Of a DNA stretch of 64,000 nt, positions 12,095 to 22,345 are shown in pieces. Where the stretch lies: assembly GCA_001599755.1 (NCBI GenBank), contig BCHX01000011.1:292846-356845 (forward strand), written 5' to 3'. The stretch's first letter is position 1; the number at the start of each line of letters is the position of its first letter. Origin of the DNA: Gliomastix tumulicola. Taxonomy: Eukaryota; Ascomycota; Sordariomycetes; Hypocreales; Bionectriaceae. The position numbers and the translations under genes were made by a program. Below the pieces are notes generated by a model. It was not told the origin of the DNA. It worked only from the letters and a program-made list of their open reading frames with translations, and searched no databases.

Positions 12095-13513
12095 CTAACG
12101 AATGCTTTTCATGAGGGCTTCGATCGCCTTAGGCGCGAGTTGATGTGCGTCCGGGCCTAATTTGTTCAAACATTGGCGGAAGCTGATTGGAGATGGTATT
12201 TTTTCAAGCAGCTGCGTAATGAAGGGCTGGTACGCGATGGCCTGGGTACTCCAGTACGTGGCTCGTAGCCTTGCGACTAGGATGTCGTCTGTGGGGCGCG
12301 CTCCCGTCGACTCAGACGCAAGATCCGGGACAAGCCGCTCCAGGTCGGACAATGCCTGTGCTAGTACTTTAGTGTTGTAGAGCTTAGATTGTGTTGGCAA
12401 ACCAGAGTCATAAAGTGCCTTAGGCATCTCAGCCTGGCATTTCGCCAGATATAACTGAGCAAGATGATGGCAGAGAATCTCGCCGCGGAAACCTTGTATT
12501 AGCGCCATGTTCGGGAAAGGCATATGATCATGGTGAGAGAGCAAGGCGGACGGTGGCAATCGCAGTTCCGCACTCAGCTTACTGTCCAGCTGCACGCATG
12601 TCCAGAAAGCCAAAATGAGATCGTTCTCGTCGCGATTTTGGACCAGCTCTTTGTTTTCCTTGCACTGCTTCAGCCGTATGAGTATTGGACGGACGAGAAT
12701 CTCCAATTTGAGACAGGCTTGGCGAATCTGAGTTAGGCTGTCCAAAAGTTGACCCAGCCGCCCTAGATATAGACTGGCAAAGATATGGGGATAAGCGCTG
12801 TCAAGGCTCTTAATTGAGTCTTCAAGATCGTCCAAGATGCCCAACGCGCATGCAAAGTGGCAGAGGCCAGGACTATCCCTGTCGTCCACCGAGCCATCTA
12901 GAGTGTGAGCTGCCTTAGAGCTGTGGGTTGATGCCTGTTGGTCCAGGGGAAGGCCCACGGCCTGGCAGACCTCTCCAATGGCGAGAACAACGAGAACAGT
13001 GGCAATGGATAGGGTACGCGGCAGCGGTCCGGGTCCCGTCTGCTTCCCACTCTGTGAGGAGAGCGTGCTGCTTAGTCCACTAGGCGCGGGAACTCGCTTC
13101 CTTTTGGTCCCACTTACTTGGGCTGTCAACATCGTGGGCGCACGAATGGGCAGAGCGGGGTCGGGGATTTGTCGATCGTCGGCCTTTTCTTGAGTCGTGT
13201 ACAAGTCTCCGAGAAAGTCTCTAACCCAGATATCCAACGTTGCTGGTTCAAGGATCGGATGGATTTGAAGCACGTGGGCTTTAAAGCTCTGGACATACAT
13301 CCAGATCTTGGACTCAAAGAGCTCGAAATCATCAGGGCCACCCCTCGCTGCGGTGCTGGGCCTATGGATTTGCTCCTGGGTTGTACGAACTTCTTCCGGG
13401 CATCGAGGGCCCTTGCCTTGGTCCTGGAGAGGCTCTGTCGGTCTACCGGTGCGTTGCGAGGAATATCTTGGAAAATGGTCAATAGCTGAGCCACTTTTTT
13501 GGCGGTCACATAC
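12095..13513 (-). pseudogene. Zn2Cys6-type transcription factor, regulatory part only
   Basis: The frame is open from 13513 to the TAG at 12095 (472 residues; the first ATG is at 13300). It matches the C-terminal two thirds of fungal binuclear-cluster regulators. The N-terminal side has the FELFESKIWMYVQSFKAHV block followed by HPILEP, then a polar linker with a KRKR basic patch. The middle has TVLVVLAIGEVCQ and a FACALGIL segment. The core is LILAFWTCVQLDSKLSAELRLPPSALLSHHDHMP with a later RLRATYWSTQAIAYQPF, both characteristic of this family. The expected zinc cluster (six cysteines) should lie just upstream, but only CDRQKSGS is seen at about 13490-13510, directly after an in-frame TGA. 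The gene is therefore probably truncated or its first exon is decayed. Family assignment is confident; the target genes cannot be inferred. No partner cluster lies beside it. Confidence 0.72.
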
Positions 13514-13619
13514 TCAAGCCTCATGTATCTCTCAATTCCACAATGCGCTCTTCGTGGGTACGCTTCTCCTATGACTAGCCGCAAAGGTGCGTCGGCCTCA
13601 AATACAAGCACTCTCGAGT

Positions 13620-14280
13620 ACCAGCCGTACTAGCATGATAGTCTGTACTTTCCTCACTAATTATCTCTCCACACAGAAAGTTGGACTTGAATGGCGTCTC
13701 TGCCGAGGTGGTGTTTGCTAGCCACCCACTGTAGATCTACGAAGTAACTTCGCAAACGAACTTATTCGCCGCCACGTCCAATAGCTAGCCGTGCCAAGGG
13801 CTCTACTGCCCAATCGCATGCTATCCAGCAAGTGCTTTCCATTCATGTTCTACGAGCTTAATTGGCTCATTGCTGGTGGTGTGAGATTGGCTGGGCCGGA
13901 TCATCCTGACAAGGCCGCACTACACACACGTTGATCCTCTCAACCTTGGTTCCTTCTTTTTTTTGTCTTTTTTTTTATCCGTGTGAGAGACTAAGCATTT
14001 TTCGTTGCAGCATTGGCTCAGGCCTAAGACCAGATTTCTTTTTGGGTATAGCTATAGTGTCACCGGCCTCGCCTGACAGGCTGGGAGAGTCATGGTGATA
14101 GCGTCCTTTCTCGGCGACTTGGAGTTTACTTACCACGATGCTGTAATGCTTCTAATGTAAGGAAGCGTAATTCGTACAGCCTCATATTACTAACACCAAT
14201 GAATACCTCCAAAAGATCTAACCTATACATTTGTCCACAGCAGTGACTTTCTGGATTAGTGTATTAACAATGGAGGGGAC
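13620..14280. other. Intergenic with T-runs
   Basis: No gene seen. It contains an interrupted poly-T stretch at 13956-13976. Base composition appears more AT-rich than the flanks, by eye. Confidence 0.4.
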
Positions 14281-14283
14281 GTC

Positions 14284-14590
14284 CCTGCTAGTGCAATAAG
14301 TCTCTACGCCGTTATCGGCGTTCTCAATCTTCCATGCGAGACCAAAAACCACGCTTCTCGTACCAATGACGTCGAGATCATGCAGAAACAGCTCCTCGGC
14401 CTGGCTAAGCAGGTCGTCGGCGTTGACGAGGACTAAGAAGCCAAGGAGGTGGATTTTCCTACAGTCAGCGCTAAGACTAGCCTTGCCACAGTGTAGTTAT
14501 CTACTGATTTTGAGATTCTACTGCCTTAGATCATCCGAGACAAGGCGTAGCCCTGCGGGGAATTATCCCCTTCTAGCAGTCACGAGGACA
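14284..14590 (+). pseudogene. Decayed coding remnant, family not identified
   Basis: One plus frame starting around 14287 reads like real protein: SAISLYAVIGVLNLPCE, then TNDVEIMQKQLLGLAKQVVG, EAKEVDFPTVSAKTSLATV and LSTDFEILLP. It is interrupted by TAA and TAG codons at about 14432, 14492, 14528 and 14546. The stops are TAA/TAG, which fits C-to-T change at CAA/CAG codons, but without a homologue the ancestral residues are unknown. I do not recognise the family. The coding impression is mine and would need a protein search. Confidence 0.4.
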
Positions 14591-14599
14591 ACTCGGCTC

Positions 14600-15110
14600 T
14601 CACTGCGTGTCATGGATGAGCCGTGACGTAATGCTCGCTCAGTAACGCGGGCAGAGCTTTATTTTAGCGAGGACTTATTTTAAGTATTCAGCTATGTTCT
14701 CATTAGGTAATTTGTCTAGTGTTTAATGCTACCTCGTTCATGCATTACATCGGTGAGCGCCTATTATTTCCACAGAGAATGCCGTGAATCTGGCTTGATC
14801 ACTCTTGCCGAGAGACCAAGCGATGGAATTCAGTAACACTAGGTACACTACGTGGGACTTAAATCTTGCCGTGTATTATCATGGCGATAAGGTATAACCC
14901 AGTTGCCAATTTACCTTACAGCGGACTAAGTACGAGGGACTGAGAATAGTGCATACCTGCGGACCTAATACACACGGGTATTGGTACTTTGCCGGCCTTA
15001 ATTCTCAGCATATGCCCATATCGCGAACGCTGCAACAGAAGTCCAAATCACAAGAGAACAAGTTCAGCTAAAATAGTTCTCTTCCTCTCAGCAATTTGCA
15101 AAGATGTATA
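14600..15110. other. Featureless AT-leaning stretch
   Basis: I see no gene, repeat or RNA signature here. Confidence 0.4.
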
Positions 15111-15151
15111 GTTAATTTGGTTCTACTTGACTAGAAATTTCATCCATCCAT

Positions 15152-15490
15152 CTAAGGGCAAACACACGCTGCTGGCTGTTTACGCTGTGGAACCAGCATG
15201 AGAAAAGCCAAACATAACAAATAACCAGTGAGTAGTAAACGGTTAAGGATGATATTCCCCGCACGTAATTCGGCTTCGCGAACTTCTTCGATCCTGCCAT
15301 ACGGATCAATATACGTGCCAGAGTCATCCTCCTCAACTAGAGCATCGGTAATATCATCCGAATCGTCTGCCACGCTCTTGTGGCAGGGCTTGGTATGCTC
15401 ACGGTGATTCGAAAAGGGCCTGCGTAGGAGCTCGGCGATATTCCTGTCGCTGGCTCTCAACAGCTCGCAGGCATAGTCACTTCCTGACAT
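15152..15490 (-). CDS. Hypothetical protein with one C-terminal hydrophobic segment
   Basis: This is an open frame of 112 residues from an ATG at 15490. The N-terminal part is polar and acidic (DDSDDITDALVEEDD at about residues 42-56). A helix-like segment follows (EEVREAELRAGNII), then one membrane-length hydrophobic run (LLLTGYLLCLAFLML, about residues 86-100). I recognise no family. It could be a small tail-anchored protein, an exon of a larger gene, or chance. Confidence 0.3.
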   Translation of the reverse strand: MSGSDYACELLRASDRNIAELLRRPFSNHREHTKPCHKSVADDSDDITDALVEEDDSGTYIDPYGRIEEVREAELRAGNIILNRLLLTGYLLCLAFLMLVPQRKQPAACVCP

Positions 15491-16600
15491 GGTCTTTGCT
15501 TTATTAGCGATGGTGCGCGCGAGGGGGGGAGGTTCTACTCACTAAGGCGTCTAATAGGCGATCTCGTGCGTCCTAGCGTAGAAGACAAGGGCTAAGCAGA
15601 ATAATGTCGGAATAAGGTGAGGTGTGCTCTTTTCCAGTGGCTGCACCAAAGCTTGCTNTGTGCTGGGGAGNCAGGCGCCTATATATATCTTTCAGCCAGA
15701 AAGGGCTTGGCTGTTCAAAGCATCATCCCCATGACTAGAGGCCCTGCACTGCCCCCATCGTATTCCACCTCACTCTCAATGATGAAGACATGTGAAAGCT
15801 TATGAGCCACTCTGTCAGTATGCTGGGAAGTGCCACGCCCGAGGACATGACATAGACATTTGAGTTACCTCCAGCCCGTACCGGTTAGCCCCTCTCCCAT
15901 GAGAAAGTCAGTCGTCACCCCACATCCCCTAGCATGAGCTCTACCTCCAATCGCATGATCTCGAGCAAGCGCTTCCTCCTCAGTTTGCGCGGTCATGATT
16001 AGTCCATTGTGTTAGTTTCAGTTTCAGTCTCAGTTTCAATTCCTACTCGGTTGTGGCTGCCCTTTCCTAGCAGCCATGCCAGGAAGCGGGGTTTGGCCGA
16101 CCGCCAAGGTGCTTCGGGCACTCGCCCATTGCAGCACACTTCGCCAACGCCGTCCGGTGCTGGCCAGCTGCCTCCAAACTTCCCGCTTTTCTACCTAAAC
16201 CTCCATCTACGGAAGGCGACAGCGTTCCGCAGAAGTCGGCTTTAGCCTTTGGATATATGCTGCTATTCTAGCGCCACTGATGCTTCAGTCAAGCGTTATA
16301 TTCGGTCTTTCGCATGAGTAATTCGAGCTGGCGCCGTGTTTCGGCTTGGTCACCCGTATGGTACGAATTCAGCTAGTCTAGGATTCGTACAGCGACGACG
16401 ACGGAACGACGAGACGCGGAACGCTGTCGCTCCCCCCTGTGTCGCTCCCAGCAACCCTCTCATATATACTTCAGCGTCACTACCTAGGTAGTACAGAGAT
16501 AGTCTCAGCTTTCAATGAGGTTGTTGACCGCAATACTTACTTCAGTCATCTGTTGACACATACGTCTTGCACCGGAACTGTGACCACACGGTCCAGTACT
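15491..16600. other. Intergenic with N bases and a short GTTTCA repeat
   Basis: No supported gene. N bases occur at 15658 and 15671. A GTTTCA-type hexamer repeat lies at 16013-16042. The segment at about 16083-16243 is a diverged second copy of the block near 9133-9355. Confidence 0.4.
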
Positions 16601-16980
16601 GACGCCTGCCAATGCTGTGAATAAGCCGTGCTCGTTCGTGTTAGAAGTAAATGGAGGAAGGAAAGGGATGGATTCGACAGTGTAGCTTCGCACCTGGGTC
16701 CGGCACAAAGAGCGGGGGTGGACTGTGAGGGTGATGGCCGGGGGGGTGTTAGCGGGGTCCGGCCGAGAGGACTTGGGGTAGACTTGATGGGTGTTGGTGT
16801 GGTCGTCAGTGGGATGGTGGTGTGTAGCGAGCATGATATGCTGGGGGAGGGTAGAGGACACAGCAGGAGGATGGGCGAGGGGGGTGGGAGTAACGGACGG
16901 GGTGGGTGAGGTGGTAGGGATGACAAGGCCACCCTGTCGGGGTGTGGGCTGGTGGGACTGCTTAGAGGGGTGTTGGTTTC
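16546..16980. repeat. G/T-rich (C/A on minus strand) low-complexity tract before the array
   Basis: The plus strand is rich in GGGTGG/GGTGTGG. The long proline-rich minus-strand open frame here (16546-17028) follows from the composition and has no domain. Confidence 0.5.
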
Positions 16981-19250
16981 ACTGTTGCAGGGGCCCTTGT
17001 TGAGGGCGGAGAAAGGGCGTGTTGGCATATAGGGGCCCTTGCTTCGCTTGACTAAGGGGTGTGCTAGTAGTGCAGGGACCCTGGCTTGGCCTAGCCGTCT
17101 AGTGATGTGACTTGCATGGACCCTGGCCCAGCCTTATGAGCAAAGACCTTTGCCGTGCAGGGGCCCTGGGTCAGCCTACTTATGTTGGGCAGGGGTCTGA
17201 TCTAGCTCACGCCCCTCGTGTCGTAGCCCCTTGTCGACGAGTGTGGTGCCTTGCATGGGCCTCGGCTTAGCGTACTTAGCCGGTGGGCTGGCAAGCAAGG
17301 ACCCTTGCCTGGCGGCATCATTTCGTGTTTTTTGCTAACAGGGGCCCTGGTCTAGCTGGGTTCACCCGTGGTGTGGCTGATAGGGACCCTGGCTTGACTC
17401 CGTTCACAGGTGTCCTAGCCTTGCAAGGGCCCTAGCCTAGCCTGGTTAGTCTGTGCATGCACTACGCCCACCTGCNCCCCCTCCCTCGTCATCCTANCCC
17501 CCCCCTGGCCACAGCCCTCACCTACCGAGCCGTCACGGACCCCATCCATCTTCCCACCCGCCTGACCGCCACCGCCCGACCTCCCCCCAGGCAGGAGAGA
17601 CAGCCGGACACAACAGGTGGTTGTACATTCGCCATGGGGGCCCAGTCTCTCTGCCCAGTGCCCGCCAACACCATGCGAACGCCCACACAGGAACACATAG
17701 ACAGACAAACACACATACATGCATACAACCACCCGGCCCGGCGGCCTTTCGCTTGGCCACCGACACCAAGAGACGGGACACGGATTCNACAGGACGACAG
17801 ACGAACCAGCAGGACACAACAGGAACGGGAGACCACGACGAACCGAGAGCCTCCAGCTGGCCCGCCACCCTTCCGCTGCTGTGAGTACGATGCTGAACAC
17901 GTCGACCAAGGGAAAGTTGGCCTTCAAGGCCGCCTGTCCCAGAGTCCAGCGAGGANACACCGGGTGTATGGGCGAGGGGGGGTGCNAGTGAACTGGTGGT
18001 GTGGATGAGATGGTAGGGGTGAGGCAGGTGTGGGCAAGGCCCCTTTTGCTACGGCCTGTCACCCGTAGCCCTATAGAAGCTAAAGAGACACCCTTGATTG
18101 CTTCATCCTCCATCAAGGTTCAAATGGGCGAGGGGACGAGACGGACGAGGAGGCTCATTCTGTCGGGGGTGGTGCCAGGGCGTGGTGGTGTGGCTACCAT
18201 GTCGGGGTGTTGGCTAATGGAATNNCTTGGATGAGTGCTGGTTTCNCTGCCGCAGGGGGCCTGGCTTAGGGTGGCTAAAGGGCGCGCTGGCGTGCGTGTA
18301 GGAGCCCCNGTCTGGCTCACTCTCTTACGATCNTAGGTTGGGCGGCCGGTGCCATGGCTTTGCGTAGGCCNTAGCTTAGGTCCATGGAGGAGCGTCGTAG
18401 GTTTGCAGGGGCCCAGCGCGGCTCAAGTGACTTGTGCCGGTGCTGACAAGGGCGCTGGCCTAGTCTAGCTGTGTAGTACTGTGGCTTGGATGGGCCCTGG
18501 CCCGGCTTGATGGTGTAGGCGAGGGGGGTGGGAGTGAGGTGGTAGGAGTGAAGGGTAGGAGTGAGGGGTGGTGGGTGTGGGGGGTGGTGGGAGTGAGGTG
18601 GTAGGGGGTGAGTGGTGGTGGGATGGCTTAGAGGCGTACTAGTTGAACCTCGTTGACTGGCGTCTTGACCTTACAAGGGCCCTGGCTCAGCTCGCCTGAG
18701 CGGCGTCACGGCTGGCAAGGGCCCTAAACTGGGGTGATCACGTAGTGTCTGTGGCTTCCATGGGCCCTGGTCTAGCTTGGTGCACTCGGGCCTCGGGTTA
18801 CAGGGAGCCTGGCTCAGTACTGACAGGGTGTCGGCTTAAGGCGGGCAGGGAGTGTGGGACAAGGGGACAAGGGGACGAGACAGAGGAGTGTCACTCTGTC
18901 GGGGGGTGATTGTGCCAGGGGCGTGGTGGTGTGGCTGGTTTAGGTGGTATGCTCGCTTGCAGGGGCCCTTGGCTAGGTTGGTTGACCCCCGTCCTGGGCT
19001 ACTATGGGCTCTGGTCAAGCCCACCTAATCAGTGCAGGGGCCCTAGGCTGGCGGAGCTTGCTAGTGATGTGACTGACAGGGACCCTGGCTTGCCTCCGCC
19101 CACTGACGTCTTGGCCTTCCAAGGGTCCTGGTCTAGCTTGCTTTGTGACATGCACGCCCTACAGGGGCCCTGGCGTAGCTACCTTCACCTCCGTCTTGCC
19201 CCTACCCCCGTCTCGCGCCTACCATCGGCCCTGGTCCGGCTCCCTTGCCT
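16980..19250 (+). repeat. GGGCCC-centred degenerate minisatellite array, forward orientation (left of body A)
   Basis: Recurrent units of very roughly 45-90 nt share a core close to CAGGGGCCCTGGCTTAGC, followed by a spacer that often contains GTCTTGG or GTCTTGAC. Dozens of copies at all levels of decay are readable, for example near 16989, 17031, 17157, 17339, 17427, 18677, 18958 and 19162. Higher-order repetition is visible: the segment at 18128-18220 resembles 18862-18950. Short proline/tryptophan-rich open frames over it are by-products of the repeat. N bases concentrate here, probably from assembly ambiguity. Confidence 0.8.
17871..17955 (+). repeat. Conserved 80-bp block, copy 1
   Basis: Shared pattern: a GCTGCTG start, GATGCTGAACAC, GGCCTTCAAGGC and a CCAGCGAGG-type end. 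Other copies are at 19800, 26748 and 62768. It lies after a CA-rich tract, as in copies 2 and 3. Confidence 0.65.
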
Positions 19251-19799
19251 CGTCCCTTGGCTTCATCCACCCTGCTTCGCCTTCGCCAACCAGCCCACGT
19301 ACCCTGCATTGCCTCTACCCGCTCCTGCCTTGCCTCCTGTTCCGTACTTGACACTACCAGCGCTGGCTTCTGCATTGGTAGACTGATGGGAGGAGAGGCA
19401 CCGAGGGACTCTAAGGGGAAGGCTAGCGTACTAGCCGGCTTCTGGATGGCAGGACTGGGCAACTAGAGCCCCTAAGGCGGCACTCTGCACACCTTTGTAC
19501 CTTAGTATTCTCTTCATTAGGCCTACCACGTCGTTACTACGCCCACGAGGCGGTTGGCGGGCTCTGGACTTCCACTGGGGAAGCTATACCCGCACGACGG
19601 AAATTGAGTTCACCATCACCATCACCTTGCCTCATGTTGCCTTCCTCACCCAAAACCGACCGACAGGTCCTAGCCCACCCCCATCATCCACTACGCCCAC
19701 CCTGCACCTTCCTCCCTCGCCTCATCGAGACGCCCGTATGCACGCAGTACGCAGCACACAGCCTACAGCACACAGCACACATCGACCCGACAGACCACG

Positions 19800-19875
19800 C
19801 TTCAGCCGCTGCACATACGATCCTGAACACCTACAGAAATCCGCCCTCAAGCCGTCTACCACAGGATCAGCGACG
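19800..19875 (+). repeat. Conserved 80-bp block, copy 2 (most decayed)
   Basis: It keeps the CGCTGCACATACGATCCTGAACAC start and a CCTCAAGCCG middle. Same position in body A as copy 3 in body B, after a CA-rich tract. Confidence 0.5.
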
Positions 19876-20144
19876 CATCCCGCCAACACTGTCGACATGG
19901 CCCTACACCCACTTGGCCCGCACCCGACCCTATGCCGCGAACCCTCCCGGCCGCCATCAACTTCATTCATTTCTTCCTAAACTTGCTCATGACATAGGTC
20001 CAGACTGCCAACCCCCAATGACCTTGGAACGCCTCCCGACTCCCTACCATGCCATTCGTTTCCTCTCCTGAAGTAGACCGACCCTTATTTGCACTTGAAA
20101 CCACGCACACAAACGCATATATACAGATAGATGTAGATATATCA

Positions 20145-20240
20145 CTTGGGCCTATGAGGTGAACCGTCCCGGACGTAATAAATTTATTTCATTCATGCAT
20201 TCATTCATACATACGTACATACGTACACGCACACATACAG
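20145..20240 (+). repeat. AATAAA-bearing block with (CATT/CATA) microsatellite tail
   Basis: It reads CCTATGAGGTGAACCGTCCC, then GGACGTAATAAATTT, and ends in a CATTCATACATACGTACATA-type tail. A close relative is at 62925-62970, and decayed forms are at about 19940 and 26845. The layout resembles a transcript 3' end followed by a simple-repeat tail. Confidence 0.5.
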
Positions 20241-20961
20241 CCACCTAAACACTACGCTTCAGTGCCAGAANCNCCCGCCAGGAGCACAGCACCGAGCTGC
20301 TGTCTACCGCCTGCCTGACGCCCATCCGCTCCGCCCGCCCTCCACGTCCGCCCGCCCCATCCTTCCGCCTACAGCCCCTACCGGCCTCGCCCCCNCCATC
20401 CTCTCCCACCGCCAGCCCCAGCTCTACCATCCCACCGCCGCCCCTCGCCTGGCCTGGGCGGCATGCTGCAAGTAGCTGCCCGTCCTGTGCCTGTCTTCAT
20501 CTCTGTGCGTGCCTTGACCGCTGTCTTCATCTACACAGCCTTCCCACGCGATGCGTAGGCTGACTACAATGGCGCCCGCCCTATCCTCGCTCCGCCACCC
20601 CAGCCCAGGCGGCCCTAGCCTACGTCCAGCCACCAGGAAGCCTACCTCGAGCGGTCCCCCTCCTTTGAAAAGCATCTTGTCTATCCGCTCCATCCGTCTC
20701 CCGTCCCTCTCACCACCATATAGACATCCATGTAGAACTACGTAGATCCATCGACCGATCGCTAGAGCCCCCGTGACCGGCCGGCCCCTTGACGAACCTA
20801 CGTAGAGCCTTCAGATGGAATCGCCAAGGAACGGCCGTAGCACGCCCTTACCGTGTCTCATGCTGAGTTGGCCGTCGGCAAGCCCTAGGACGTCGTAGCC
20901 GAACTCGAGTGGACTTGGATCAGAACCTCTTTTCCTTGGCCCCCCCTGGCCAGACAGACAA

Positions 20962-21032
20962 TGCCCCAGGGACGACGCCCCAGAGACGACGCCCCAGAGA
21001 CAATGCCCCGGAGACAGTGCCCTGGAAATAAT
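20962..21032 (+). repeat. 15-bp tandem repeat, about 4-5 copies
   Basis: The unit is close to GACGACGCCCCAGAG, with later copies changing to GACAATGCCCCGGAG. Confidence 0.75.
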
Positions 21033-21820
21033 CCCACAGACGGCATGGGAGGCATGGCGGGCCACCTCCCTTCTGGAACCTAGTAGCACTCTCTGTATAC
21101 GCCGAGCTGTGGCAGACTACTCCGACCCTCCATGCCGACAATGGTATGCAGTAGCACGCTGTTGATCTTTACCATCACTCAAGTCCCTGAAGCCGAGTGC
21201 CACAGGCGCACGAGTCGTGTCCGGAAAGGCCCAAGCCGTGGGCATCATCATGCCTTGTGTCGGATCAGACAGCACACCAGTCTCGGGACGGGTCCATGGA
21301 AGGGTGGCAGGCCTGGCCGCCGCTCGCGTTCACAGGACCTCGCCATGAGGATGCGCAAGCTTGCCACCGCCCGCCGGAGCAATCAAGGTCGGCGAGGACA
21401 AGCAAGTACCGCGTATCGATGTTGCTATGTCGATATGTCGCTATGACGCATGGGGATGAGTATGCGCGGATGGAATCCTATGGCGGCCCAAGGCCCTTGA
21501 TTCCACCTCGTTGCCATTTCGGCTCGTGTCCAATGGGCGAATGCAGCTCACAGAACACGATCAACAAGCGGTAGCATACAAGCGAATGGCGTAGCCGGCA
21601 AGACAACCTAAGCAGCGAGTTCGAAGTAGGGGAGGAAAGGGGATGGCGGTGTTGGTGGTATTGGTGAGATGTCGTCGCGCAGCCTTCTGAGCGCTCCGGT
21701 CTTCCGTCGAAGACGGTGCTCCTTTCGAGACTTGAAGATCAAATACAGGCCCTACGTTTGGCCTCATGGTATGGAACTTGGGTCAGATCACATAGGACGC
21801 AACCTACGGTGTGAGGACGA

Positions 21821-22060
21821 TCATTTGGTAACGCACACGTGGGATTGGTGTCTGTCAAGTACGTCCGCCGAGTGGACGGACTCAAATGACTCAGTCGCAT
21901 CGGTCCCGGTTTGCTTCAGAAGCACGGTTTTCCCTCCTGGGTGATCAGTTAGAAAACGTGCCACATCGTATACATCACCACGAATGACAATCCAGCAGCT
22001 GGCACCGGTTCTCAGACAGAGGCCAGCGCAAGCACCTGTCGCGTTGGCCGCCCACCACAA
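21821..22060 (-). pseudogene. Cytochrome b5 domain fragment
   Basis: On the minus strand GASCWIVIRGDVYDVARFL, then the HPGG heme-ligand motif, and TDATESFESVHSADVLD form the core of a cytochrome b5 fold. Both axial heme ligands are present: the His of HPGG and the His of VHSAD. The DATESF...VHSADVL spacing is closest to the N-terminal heme domain of flavocytochrome b2-type enzymes, as I remember them. Only about 55 residues of domain are readable: the frame stops at 21821 with no flavin domain, and upstream sequence looks non-coding. It lies in the part of body A absent from body B, so it was probably captured or inserted as a fragment. Confidence 0.7.
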
Positions 22061-22266
22061 CCGGCCTTGTGAAACGCTCTCGTCTAACCATCGGACAAGG
22101 CCATCAATGACCACTCACTCTTTGGAGCCTAGCGGAGCCAAGCCCGGCTTTCCACCACCTTCCGGGGGGGACGCCTTTTGTCCTTCTCTTGCTCCCCTCC
22201 CGGAATGCGGGTGATCTCAGCAGAGTGGGTAATCGGCCACATCAACTCTACCCTTCGCAGTGGGAT

Positions 22267-22345
22267 GGACATCCAGTCGAGTATAGTTCGGTCGAGTATG
22301 GCTCGGTCGAGTAGGCTCGGTCGAGAATGGTTCGGTCGGACTGGC
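22267..22345 (+). repeat. About 15-bp tandem repeat, about 5 copies
   Basis: The unit is close to GGTCGAGTATGGCTC with substitutions and small length changes. Confidence 0.7.

Noticed and set aside
16546..17028. Proline-rich 160-codon minus-strand frame
   Set aside because: It follows from the G/T-rich composition of the plus strand; the opposite strand is open as well and no domain is seen.
18910..19386. Coding repeats with an LQGPWL-like peptide in the minisatellite arrays
   Set aside because: The peptide appears because the GGGCCC unit is open in some frames; frame is not kept from unit to unit or between arrays.
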